Both the position numbers and the translations under genes were made by a program. Below, piece by piece: positions 16,348-23,753 of a stretch of 23,761 bases of DNA. The stretch is taken from NCBI GenBank assembly GCA_002403515.1, contig DHHZ01000128.1, positions 1 through 23,761 on the forward strand, in the 5' to 3' direction. The number at the start of each line of letters is the position of its first letter. Position 1 is the first letter of the stretch. Under the pieces are notes generated by a model. That model was not told the DNA's origin. It saw only the letters and a program-made list of their open reading frames with translations, and ran no database searches. The DNA comes from Legionellales bacterium UBA4759 (GTDB taxonomy: Bacteria > Pseudomonadota > Gammaproteobacteria > Legionellales > Legionellaceae).

Positions 16348-16797
16348 TTAGCGATGATTTTGCGTAATGATTTTATCCAAGTGATTGGAGAAATTTTGTA
16401 TTTCTTTAGCTGTGAGTTGGCCTGTGCCGCCTGAAATCATGCCACTACTTCGCAATGATTCATTCAAGTTTCGCATGGCCAATACATGTTTGATATTTTC
16501 TTTGGTGTATAAAGTGCCTTTTGGATTAAGCGCAAAGGCATTTTTAGCAATGACCAGATCAGCTAAAATAATATCGCTTGTAATCACAAGGTCTTTTTCA
16601 GAGCAGTTTTCGACAATATACAAATCGGCTTTATCAAAACCTGCACTCACAACAACTCTTTGAATGAATGCTGAAGCAGGGATATTGCTAGGATGATTGG
16701 CGATAAATAATAAAGGTACTTTTCTTTTTATCGCGGCACGAAATAAAATGTCTTTAATGGCTTTGGGACATGCGTCGCCATCTATCCAGATGTTCAT
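16348..16797 (-). CDS. YaiI/YqxD family protein (DUF188)
   Basis: The start at 16797 gives MNIWIDGDACP, the typical beginning of this family, and a normal length of 149 residues; a longer frame from 16839 would add 14 atypical residues. Family marks are IDGDACPKAIKDIL, FIANHPSNIP, VVVSAGFDKAD, DLVITSDIILAD, NPKGTLYT and SGGTGQLT. The conserved acidic residues and NYN/PIN-like fold suggest a nuclease, but the function of the family has not been established. It lies 76 bases upstream of parE on the same strand and may be read with it. Confidence 0.9.
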   Translation of the reverse strand: MNIWIDGDACPKAIKDILFRAAIKRKVPLLFIANHPSNIPASAFIQRVVVSAGFDKADLYIVENCSEKDLVITSDIILADLVIAKNAFALNPKGTLYTKENIKHVLAMRNLNESLRSSGMISGGTGQLTAKEIQNFSNHLDKIITQNHR

Positions 16798-16840
16798 GAT
16801 TTTACCAATATTGTAAATAAGTATTCTAACGTTTTCCACA

Positions 16841-16856
16841 AGGCTTGTGCAAGCCT
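16841..16856. repeat. Short inverted repeat
   Basis: AGGCTTG and CAAGCCT are separated by two bases in the gap between the divergent DUF188 and CaaX genes. It could be an operator or a hairpin; no T-run follows. Confidence 0.4.
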
Positions 16857-16882
16857 ACTATCCAAATAAGCATGACTGTTGC

Positions 16883-16911
16883 TTGTGCTATGTATATTGT
16901 TGCTGTATGAT
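16883..16911 (+). promoter_or_regulatory. Weak sigma-70-like promoter of the CaaX gene
   Basis: TATGAT (16906-16911) matches five of six -10 positions; TTGTGC 17 bases upstream matches only the TTG of the -35 box. It lies 39 bases before the GTG start at 16951. Confidence 0.35.
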
Positions 16912-16950
16912 TTTTTCATCTTTCAGGCTTGTTTTTGATATGAGTTAGTT

Positions 16951-17490
16951 GTGTATAAAAATTCTCTTCGCATAGATATAGATAAATTGGTCGACTTGGC
17001 TGGAAAAATTTATCATCTTCTTGAAACTAATGAACAAAATTTATTGCATAGCTGTATGCTAGAATTGGGGCATTTCGATGTTATGCAACTCAATATCCTG
17101 GTTAGAAAAAGAGTTTTGCGTTATATGATTTTGGATAAGAATCACACGGAGTTTCAGTCTTTGTGGTCGGAGTATCAAGTGTTATTTCGTGGTCTTTATC
17201 GAGATTTTCATGTGCGCCCCCAAAGTCCAATGAATGATGAGCTTTTTGCCAGTCGAGAAATCATTGAGGATGCCATGGAAGAAGTTACAGAAAACAACGC
17301 ATTTAAGCATGTTTTTTTACAAAAAGCTTACCAATGTTTCGGTGTCGATTTTAAACCAATTAAAACTTCTTTGCCGGAGATATGTTTATTTGCATCAGAA
17401 AACCCTGATGACTCTCATGAAGATGAAACGACTCAAAGCAACTTTGAAGAATCAGAAGACTCCAGCTCGCATGTCTGTTGTATTATGTAG
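16951..17490 (+). CDS. Hypothetical protein ending in a CaaX prenylation box (candidate effector)
   Basis: The start is GTG; the frame is closed by TGA 15 bases upstream and no ATG is available before it. The 179-residue product has no signal peptide or membrane helix and no recognised domain. Residues about 1-135 look helical and globular. The tail is acidic and Ser-rich (HEDETTQ, FEESEDSSS) and ends with VCCIM. The last four residues, Cys-Cys-Ile-Met, fit the eukaryotic CaaX rule, with Met favouring farnesylation. Bacteria do not prenylate such boxes, but Legionella pneumophila effectors carrying one (for example AnkB) are lipidated by host enzymes and so reach membranes. The acidic tail also resembles the Glu-rich E-block of Dot/Icm signals. 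Four residues can match by chance, so the effector role is inferred. The stop lies 13 bases from the end of convergent umuC. Confidence 0.75.
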   Translation: MYKNSLRIDIDKLVDLAGKIYHLLETNEQNLLHSCMLELGHFDVMQLNILVRKRVLRYMILDKNHTEFQSLWSEYQVLFRGLYRDFHVRPQSPMNDELFASREIIEDAMEEVTENNAFKHVFLQKAYQCFGVDFKPIKTSLPEICLFASENPDDSHEDETTQSNFEESEDSSSHVCCIM

Positions 17491-17503
17491 CGAGTCGTAA
17501 AAT

Positions 17504-18745
17504 TTAGGCTTTGGCTTTGGGTAATTCATCCCAGCGTGTGGTGTAGGCAGGCGAACGTTGTAATGATTTCATCTTCCATTGCATGGTTTTTCCCTCAGCT
17601 GCAAGACGAATGCTATGGCGACCATATTTTTTTTTAATATCGTCAAACAAACACATGAGTGCTTCTGAATTTTTTGGGTAACTGGTGTCAAAAAGTGATT
17701 GTTGTCTTTGATAAAGAATTTGCGGAAAGGCGACACCTACTTTGTGATAATGGTGGTTTTTTTTAAAAATACGCGCCAAGGCTTTTTTGGCCGCATCGGT
17801 AATAATACGAATATCGTCTGTGGGTTCTGGTAATTGAATTTGACAATGATTGGCGTATTGTGGGCGATGTTCTTGAAATGGGTTGGTGCGAATAAAAACA
17901 TCAATCAGTGCCACAAACCCTTGCTGTTGTCTTAATTTTTCTGTAGCTCTGGCGCAATGATGACTGATTGCTTGAGCAATGATTTCTTGTTCAGTTTGGC
18001 AGCGTCCAAAGCTTTTACTGGCAACAATTGATTTTTTTGCTGTTGGTGGATTGAGTTGTAGGCAACTGATACCTTGAAGCTCTAAGGTTGTTTGCATCAA
18101 CGGTAGACTGAATTGTTGTCGGATAAAATGAGCCGATTGTTGACTTAAATCCAGTGCGGAATAGATGTGTAAATCTTTGAGTTTTTTGGCCCACTGTCTG
18201 CCAATCCCCCAAATTTCTTCAATTGGTATTTGTTCTAACCAGTGTTTTTCTTGATAAATGGTAAACACTGTTTTTTTTCGGCTTTTTTTAGCAAGATAAT
18301 TGGCAGCCTTGGCGAGTGTTTTACTGGGACCGATGCCAATAGATGTGGGTATGCCAACATCTTTGAAAATTTTTTCTCTCAGATGAAGACAAAATGTTTC
18401 ATGTTGGTCTGGGGGGAGGCTTTTTAAATTTAGAAATGCCTCGTCAATGGAGTAGATTTCAATATCAGGCCACTGCGCTTCAATGGTTTGCATGACTCGT
18501 GCTGATAAATCACCGTATAATGTATAATTGGATGAAAAAACATGAATTTGATGTTTTTGACACCAGTCTTGAATTTGAAAATAGGGTTGTCCCATTTTGA
18601 TGTTGAGATCTTTGGCCTCATTCGAGCGTGCAATGACACAGCCGTCATTATTAGAAAGAACAATGATGGGTTTATTGGCCAAGTCAGGACGAAATAAACG
18701 CTCGCAACTGGCATAGAAATTATTACAATCCACAATCGCAAACAT
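17504..18745 (-). CDS. umuC: DNA polymerase V catalytic subunit UmuC (Y-family)
   Basis: The 413-residue protein is a complete Y-family translesion polymerase of the UmuC type. D6 (FAIVDCNNFYASCE), D101 and E102 (IYSIDEAFL) are the metal-binding catalytic residues, at the same positions as in E. coli UmuC. The steric and finger region (NNDGCVIARSNEAK) and PTSIGIGPSKTLAKAANYLAKK confirm the palm and fingers; the helix-hairpin-helix thumb includes EEIWGIGRQWAKKL. The C-terminus (about 365-413) is the DUF4113 tail found in UmuC proteins. With processed UmuD it copies past DNA lesions at the cost of mutations. Its ATG shares one base with the umuD stop (TAATG), so translation is coupled. Confidence 0.96.
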   Translation of the reverse strand: MFAIVDCNNFYASCERLFRPDLANKPIIVLSNNDGCVIARSNEAKDLNIKMGQPYFQIQDWCQKHQIHVFSSNYTLYGDLSARVMQTIEAQWPDIEIYSIDEAFLNLKSLPPDQHETFCLHLREKIFKDVGIPTSIGIGPSKTLAKAANYLAKKSRKKTVFTIYQEKHWLEQIPIEEIWGIGRQWAKKLKDLHIYSALDLSQQSAHFIRQQFSLPLMQTTLELQGISCLQLNPPTAKKSIVASKSFGRCQTEQEIIAQAISHHCARATEKLRQQQGFVALIDVFIRTNPFQEHRPQYANHCQIQLPEPTDDIRIITDAAKKALARIFKKNHHYHKVGVAFPQILYQRQQSLFDTSYPKNSEALMCLFDDIKKKYGRHSIRLAAEGKTMQWKMKSLQRSPAYTTRWDELPKAKA

Positions 18746-19269
18746 TATGGGATTCCTGCACTATGGATGACATGTGTGACAACACCCCAGATGACAAGTT
18801 CTGAGTTTTCGGTAATATCGATGATGGGGTAGTTGGGGTTTTCAGGCACAAGTTGGACTTTCCCATGTTGATGATACAAACGTTTAACCGTGAGCTCTCC
18901 TTGAATAGCTGCAATGACAATTTTACCGTGAGTAGGGGTTAGACTTCGGTCGACAATCAATAAATCCCCTGATTGAATATGAGCACCAATCATTGAATCC
19001 CCCTCGGCTTTTACAAAAAATGTTGCGGCAGGGTGCTTGATTAAATGTTCATTTAAATCAAGATGAGCTTCAATATAGTCATCGGCAGGCGAAGGAAATC
19101 CGGCTTGCACACGACTGCTATACAAAGGACAGTATTGCGTACCTTTGGCGAGAAAGTGTTTGACGGCATCGAGTTGAGATACTGGAACACGTATCGGTTG
19201 TGTCGGCTCTCCCCATTGATTGCGTCCTTTGGGACGGCCTGCGCCATCTCTTTTTCCACCATGTGTCAT
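18745..19269 (-). CDS. umuD: UmuD-like S24 peptidase, DNA polymerase V subunit
   Basis: The start at 19269 (MTHGGKRDGAGRPKG) is the common beginning of long UmuD-like proteins; ATGs at 19275 and 19329 are possible but the added residues look atypical. The 174-residue product has the self-cleavage site A56-G57 (VQAGFPSP), catalytic S92 (GDSMIGA) and K129 (GELTVKR), so RecA-stimulated autocleavage should be intact. The N-terminus is longer than the E. coli protein (139 residues); the extra 30-odd residues contain GRPKG, an AT-hook-like string, which may give DNA binding as in LexA-like repressors. It forms an operon with umuC through a one-base overlap and is divergent from the outer-membrane gene. 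A palindrome lies just upstream of its start. Confidence 0.93.
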   Translation of the reverse strand: MTHGGKRDGAGRPKGRNQWGEPTQPIRVPVSQLDAVKHFLAKGTQYCPLYSSRVQAGFPSPADDYIEAHLDLNEHLIKHPAATFFVKAEGDSMIGAHIQSGDLLIVDRSLTPTHGKIVIAAIQGELTVKRLYHQHGKVQLVPENPNYPIIDITENSELVIWGVVTHVIHSAGIP

Positions 19270-19281
19270 ATGCATTATTTT

Positions 19282-19301
19282 TGATAAGTGTACATAAATC
19301 A
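19282..19301. promoter_or_regulatory. Palindromic operator candidate upstream of umuD
   Basis: TGAT, three bases, TGTACA centre, three bases, ATCA: a 20-base imperfect palindrome 12 bases upstream of the umuD start. It does not fit the enterobacterial LexA box (CTG-N10-CAG). It could be the site of a LexA-like or UmuD-like repressor; this is inference. Confidence 0.4.
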
Positions 19302-19403
19302 AATATAGATCAAAATGAAAAAAATGCAAAGCTTTTAATTGTATTGAAATAGTTTAAAAAAAAATGTTAATTTAATTAGATACTATGTGACTAGAGAATA
19401 AAC

Positions 19404-20279
19404 TTGAATAAATTATTAGGGCTTATAGTGTGTTCATTTAGTGCTTTTTCAGGAACAATGGGTGATTTAAATGAGCAATTTAAGCCTTATGTTGGGCTTT
19501 TTGGGGGCGTTTCCGGGGCAAGGTATTCCAATGCTTCTCAATCGGGTGTTGCTTATGGCTATGTAGGGCAATTATTTCCAGGTCAAAATACGCCGACCAA
19601 TGAAAACTATGATTTATACGTTAATGTGAGCGGTCAGCAAAAATTCAAAACAGGCGGGATTGCCGGCGCTCATATGGGCTTAAGCATGCAAAATTCTTTT
19701 TTAATTTCCCCGACATTTGAATTAGAAGGATTTTATTTGGGTTCTCAATTGTCTGGTATTTTATCAAACTCTTTATTGGAGCCGGCTGTTTTAAGACCAG
19801 AAGGCACTGCCTCAGCTTCACATAGCATTTCAGCAGGTCTTCATCAATTTAATAACCAATTCAATTTAAATCCAGGATTTTTATTTGCCAATGCCAAGTG
19901 TGATTTGAATTTTTTAAAAAACGCCATAGCAATGCCTTATATTGGTTTTGGTATTGGTTTGGCTTTTAATCGTTTATCTGGCGCCAATTCAGATTAAATC
20001 GCGCCATACAATGAAGATGTGAATCATTTTAATACGAGCACAAGTGATATGGATACGGTGCTTTCTGGACAACTTCAAGCAGGCTTACACAAGAAGTTAT
20101 TCGATAATTTTTCGGTATTTGCTGAATATCGATATTTATACGTTGCACCAACATCTTATACGTTCGGAAATACCTATTATCCAGGGTATCATAAGGATAC
20201 CTCAAAATGGCAATTGAGTCTTAGTTCCATGAATTTTCAAGTCGGCGTGTTTGGTGTAAATTATATTTTCAACACTTAA
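19404..20279 (+). pseudogene. Outer-membrane beta-barrel protein split by an in-frame TAA
   Basis: A frame starting at TTG 19404 encodes a signal peptide (MNKLLGLIVCSFSAFSGTM) and a beta-barrel-like protein. Amphipathic strands rich in Gly and aromatics include FKPYVGLFGGVSGARYS, FLISPTFELEGFYLG and YIGFGIGLAFNRLSG. TAA at 19995-19997 ends it after 197 residues. The same frame continues without shift for 93 more codons with further strands (FSVFAEYRYLYV, FQVGVFGVNYIF), ending in the aromatic last strand expected of such barrels. CAA to TAA is a single C-to-T change. The intact protein would have about 291 residues, similar to porin-like barrels of Legionella and Coxiella relatives. A GTG at 20019 could restart translation, but a product without signal peptide would not reach the outer membrane. 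The weak start (TTG, AGAGAA) is typical of neither strong expression nor certainty. Confidence 0.75.
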
Positions 20280-20334
20280 TCTGAGTGTATTTTAATACAT
20301 TCGACGATATTTTTATCATTGCCAATAAAAATAT

Positions 20335-20363
20335 TTGCCATTTAAAAAAAACAATCATAAAAT
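20335..20363 (+). promoter_or_regulatory. Sigma-70 promoter of the small RNA
   Basis: TTGCCA (20335-20340) and TAAAAT (20358-20363) are exactly 17 bases apart, each five of six to consensus. The predicted first base, about 20370-20371, coincides with the 5' end of the long closing stem of the RNA. Confidence 0.75.
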
Positions 20364-20370
20364 CAGCAGC

Positions 20371-20528
20371 ACTCAGGTGATTCATCTTGTCCGGCTGATA
20401 AGCATATGAATGGAGGTCAGATGCGAGTACGGTGTGCATGCATTATTTTTGCGAGCCTAAAGTACTGGTGAGACCGCCGCCTTAATTTTCCGAGCCCGGG
20501 ACAAGTCGAATCATCTGGGTTTTTTTTT
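20371..20528 (+). ncRNA. Structured small RNA of about 158 nt, probably a divergent 6S RNA
   Basis: The two ends form a long closing helix: CTCAGGTGATTC (20372-20383) pairs with GAATCATCTGGG (20508-20519), and CTTGTCC (20386-20392) with GGACAAG (20499-20505), separated by a 2x2 internal loop. Nine T follow (20520-20528), so the closing helix doubles as a terminator. Inside, GGAGGTC/GACCGCC and AGTAC/GTACT extend a rod with internal loops, the shape of 6S RNA. Compared from memory with E. coli 6S, blocks occur in the same order and similar spacing: GTCC, GC(C/T)GATA, GGTGNGCATGC, CGAG, CCTNAAA, ACTGNG and GAC. 6S RNA binds sigma-70 RNA polymerase in stationary phase. That this is a stand-alone plus-strand RNA is well supported; the 6S name is a hypothesis. 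It converges on the hydantoinase-like gene. Confidence 0.7.
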
Positions 20529-20533
20529 CTTCC

Positions 20534-22078
20534 TTAACTACATACAAGAGTATTGGTTTCTTTTGGTCCTGATGCCGTGATAATGATACGTGTTAATTGA
20601 TTCTCCATATAATAAAAAGGCAGTAATTCTTTTTGAATAATTCGAACTGAACTTGCTTTAGCGCCGTTTTGGATGGCTTTTGATTTGGCTTTGCCCTCCA
20701 GTTTCTCAATAATTGCCTGTTTATGTTCAGCTAAGCTACAAACCTCATCCACGGTTGCAGATATTTCAGCAAGTGCTGCGCCATAGGCATTGGCAACTGC
20801 AAAGTGCATGGGTCTTTTCATGTTGGGCAGGAGATGATGATGCACAATTAACCCAGCACCGCCACCAACCAATAAAATAGGGTAGTTTTTAACTTGAATG
20901 ATTTTATCGATTTGTTGTTGGAGTGTCTCCATGAGCTGAGCCATTATCATTTCTGCCTTTTCTACACCCAGTTGCAAAAATGGCAGTTGAGTTTGTAAAA
21001 CATAGGCGGCATCATGTAAACAAAGTTGATTTCCACCAAAAGTTAAAGCCTGGGTAAACAAATCAGCGCCAAGGCTTTCTGGACCAATTTGTATTTTTGT
21101 ATTTTGAGTTTTTATTTGACTACCACCACCTAGGGCCAATACTTGTATTTCAGGAAGCATATAATCGGTTTGAATACCTGCAATTTTAGCCGATTCAAAT
21201 GAATATCGAGGAAAACCATTTTCAACAACACCAATATCGGTAGACGTGCCACCTATATCCACAATGACAGCTTGATTCAATCCTGCCAATTTACAAGCGC
21301 CTATCAATGAATTGGTGGGGCCTGATGCGATGGTTTTGATGGGAAACTCTAAAGCTTCCTCAAGAGTCATTAAACAGCCATTATTTTGGGTAATAAAAAG
21401 AGGGGCTGTAAAACCTAGTTGGTGAATTTGTTTTTGTAAATTCAATAACTCAGCGGAAAGACTACCCTGAAGACAAGCATTTAAAATGGTATTGTTTTCA
21501 CGATTGAGAAACCCTAAACCCCCGATTTGATGAGAAAGACAAACAGAAAGCTTTTGATTGGCCACTTCTTCAATAATATTTAAAACTTCCAATTCCTGCT
21601 CTGCATATAAAGGCGAAAAACACCCAACAACAGCAATGGATTCAGCACCCTGAGCACATAACTTTTTGAGCCCATCCAAGACTTCATGTTTAGACAAAGC
21701 ACCCATGGCGCGTTTATTATATTCAAATCCCGCATTCACATTGACAAAATCAACCAAAATCTTTTCTTTGAGAGATGCTGGAAAATGATATGCTGGGGGC
21801 ATGTCGGGTTGATGAGCCGCAAGACGTAAAACACCGACTTTTTTTAAATTTTTTTGTTCCAATAACGAATTGATGGCTATAGTCGTGCCGATATGAATGG
21901 CTTGGCAATACTTGGGATTTAAATCTTGCCCGATAAGCTTTTGAATCGCTTGAATAATCGAATCATTCAATGGTTTTTGGTGTACTTGTTTATGTGATTT
22001 AATGATGGATTGTTTATCATCAACAACCACCAAATCAATGTGAGTCCCACCAATATCAATTCCAATAATATAGTTCAT
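20534..22078 (-). CDS. Hydantoinase/oxoprolinase-family protein
   Basis: The 514-residue protein begins with the ASKHA phosphate-binding motif IGIDIGGTHIDLVVVD (D8, G10-T12) and continues with HIGTTIAINSLLEQ, typical of the hydantoinase/oxoprolinase N-terminal domain. A second phosphate motif, VIVDIGGTSTDIGVV (about 268-282), and a third glycine-rich piece, ILLVGGGAGLIVHHHLLP, complete the ATP-binding fold. Relatives use ATP to open cyclic amides such as hydantoins or 5-oxoproline. At this length it matches the single-domain bacterial proteins usually found beside DUF917 genes. Its ATG overlaps the DUF917 stop (ATGA), so the two are translationally coupled and probably act together. The substrate cannot be told from the sequence. 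Confidence 0.9.
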   Translation of the reverse strand: MNYIIGIDIGGTHIDLVVVDDKQSIIKSHKQVHQKPLNDSIIQAIQKLIGQDLNPKYCQAIHIGTTIAINSLLEQKNLKKVGVLRLAAHQPDMPPAYHFPASLKEKILVDFVNVNAGFEYNKRAMGALSKHEVLDGLKKLCAQGAESIAVVGCFSPLYAEQELEVLNIIEEVANQKLSVCLSHQIGGLGFLNRENNTILNACLQGSLSAELLNLQKQIHQLGFTAPLFITQNNGCLMTLEEALEFPIKTIASGPTNSLIGACKLAGLNQAVIVDIGGTSTDIGVVENGFPRYSFESAKIAGIQTDYMLPEIQVLALGGGSQIKTQNTKIQIGPESLGADLFTQALTFGGNQLCLHDAAYVLQTQLPFLQLGVEKAEMIMAQLMETLQQQIDKIIQVKNYPILLVGGGAGLIVHHHLLPNMKRPMHFAVANAYGAALAEISATVDEVCSLAEHKQAIIEKLEGKAKSKAIQNGAKASSVRIIQKELLPFYYMENQLTRIIITASGPKETNTLVCS

Positions 22079-23076
22079 AATTGCTCCGCTAAAGTAGATG
22101 ATAAAAATTGTTTAAAATGTACATGTTGGCAATGCTTGGGTTGTTTCCAAAAGTCAGGCGCCTCTAGGATGTACACTTCTATTTCTAGACCATAGCGAAG
22201 TGCATCGGTGCTCAGTGGTTTTTGAGTTTTCTTTTCCATGATGACAATAATATCAGGGCTGCCATCTGTAATCGTTTGATTTTGTTGGATATACAAATAT
22301 TCATTTTGGAAATGAATGGAATACATATCGTTTTTGGATTGAATTTCTACTTCGCCCATTAAAAAACCATGGTTCATCTCATGGAAAACATTTTTTATCA
22401 TCCCATCGATGACTTTACGTCCATGGTTTTTAGTTTTTGCCAATTCCAGGCAGCGTGAAAGGCTGCCTGGTATGACATAATTTGAATGCGCATGGCCTTC
22501 AAATAAAAATGTTGCAATGATGGCACTTGAACCAAAATGAACAACCGAAGCTCTAATTAAATCCTCAACCAAATCTTGGGTTTGTAAATCCAGGGTGATG
22601 AGATTGCCCAAATGACAAGACAAATAAGTTTTCGGATTGGGGGCGTTTAATACGGCAGGCTTACACATGTTGATTTTTGGAAAAGCTCGACCAATTAAGT
22701 CTGCATCTAAAATCGGCAGCTGATGTTTTAAAGCAAGTACAAAAGGTGTTAAAGCATTGCAACCGCCAATTTCAGCAGGCATTAATACAATTTCTCGATT
22801 GGGATAATCCTGCTGAATTTTCTGAAGGATTTTATCAAAACAAATTGAATTGGGCAGTCGTTCCAAAGCAATCAATGGGGCCCCTACAAATGCAATCGGC
22901 ACAACCAAGTGTTTTGTGTGAAGTTCATCAACAGAAATTAAAGAAATCGATTGATGTTTATCAAAAAGATAATGAACATAATCTTGTAGAATTTTGGGGT
23001 GGCCTCCGCCACCAGAACCCAAAACACTGGCCCCAAAACAAATAGACTCTAAATCCTCTAAAAATAGTTTTTTCAT
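22075..23076 (-). CDS. DUF917-family protein
   Basis: The 333-residue protein starts with DLESICFGASVLGSGGGGHPK, the glycine-rich signature of DUF917, and shows the further family segments PIAFVGAPLIALERLP, MPAEIGGCNALTPFVLAL and LDADLIGRAFPKI. Family function is not established; it is regularly encoded beside hydantoinase-like proteins, as here. The ATG is two bases after the stop of the upstream 224-aa gene, and its strong AAGGAG site lies within the last codons of that gene. It has no signal peptide, so it is probably cytoplasmic. Confidence 0.9.
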   Translation of the reverse strand: MKKLFLEDLESICFGASVLGSGGGGHPKILQDYVHYLFDKHQSISLISVDELHTKHLVVPIAFVGAPLIALERLPNSICFDKILQKIQQDYPNREIVLMPAEIGGCNALTPFVLALKHQLPILDADLIGRAFPKINMCKPAVLNAPNPKTYLSCHLGNLITLDLQTQDLVEDLIRASVVHFGSSAIIATFLFEGHAHSNYVIPGSLSRCLELAKTKNHGRKVIDGMIKNVFHEMNHGFLMGEVEIQSKNDMYSIHFQNEYLYIQQNQTITDGSPDIIVIMEKKTQKPLSTDALRYGLEIEVYILEAPDFWKQPKHCQHVHFKQFLSSTLAEQL

Positions 23077-23078
23077 GC

Positions 23079-23753
23079 TTATCTCCTTGTGTAACTCATC
23101 AGTTGATTCAAATGATTTTCTGTTTGAGTCAAATGATTATGTTTTGGGGTTGAACCAATATGAATATGTCGAATATTCACGATAGGCAATTGATTTATCT
23201 TCATATCGTGAGATAGTCCATAAAATTTTGCCAGTGTATTTAAATGCGCATAATTTTCGAATAAACACTCATCCAAATTGATATGGGTGTTAGAAAGTGT
23301 TGGGCAGTTGCTCATAGGGATGTCAGGGAAATCTTCTTGAAATACAGCCTGATTTTCAATTTTTATTTTTACCGGTACAGGTGCATGTGCTGCAGCACAC
23401 ATTAAAATAAGTTTCTCAATCGCAATAGCTTTAAAGTCATTTAAAAATTGCTCAATATCCATCTGACCAAAACATGCTTCAACCTGTGGTGAAATTGCAA
23501 TTTTGCGCTCTATATCCATGTTGATGTATATGGCAACATTGGGATTCAAGGCGGGGATTACTTGAAATTGGTCCTTTTGAAACTGGTAATACAAAATAAT
23601 GGGTTCACTGACTTCATTGACTCTTAGATTCAGTGCCAATATACCGGCTGTTTTTTTGAGTTGATAAAGCATAATACTTGTCGAAATAAAGGCAGGAATC
23701 ATTTGTATTTTTTCTTTTCTACTTTGTTTTGTAAAAAAGTTGAGAGTGTTCAT
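23079..23753 (-). CDS. Hypothetical protein, first visible gene of the DUF917-hydantoinase operon
   Basis: The 224-residue protein is not recognised. It reads as a mixed alpha/beta soluble protein: MLYQLKKTAGILALNL and EPIILYYQFQKDQFQVIPAL look like strands, followed by helices (QFLNDFKAIAIEKLILMCAAAHAP). The C-terminal 60 residues are rich in His and Asn (IRHIHIGSTPKHNHL). The ATG at 23753 is eight bases from the window edge and the frame is open beyond it, so the gene may start further out; M18 is another possible start. It sits two bases ahead of the DUF917 gene, so it belongs to the same operon and may be a third component or act on the same substrate. Confidence 0.7.
   Translation of the reverse strand: MNTLNFFTKQSRKEKIQMIPAFISTSIMLYQLKKTAGILALNLRVNEVSEPIILYYQFQKDQFQVIPALNPNVAIYINMDIERKIAISPQVEACFGQMDIEQFLNDFKAIAIEKLILMCAAAHAPVPVKIKIENQAVFQEDFPDIPMSNCPTLSNTHINLDECLFENYAHLNTLAKFYGLSHDMKINQLPIVNIRHIHIGSTPKHNHLTQTENHLNQLMSYTRR

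Noticed and set aside
17234..17500. 88-codon frame inside the CaaX gene
   Set aside because: Overlaps in another frame with low-complexity Lys/Leu text; the CaaX frame has better composition and a defined tail.
19269..19403. Classical SOS box (CTG-N10-CAG) ahead of umuD
   Set aside because: No such match was found between umuD and the divergent barrel gene; only the different palindrome reported above.
22677..23045. 122-codon plus-strand frame opposite the DUF917 gene
   Set aside because: It lies wholly inside a well-identified gene on the other strand and has no ribosome binding site.
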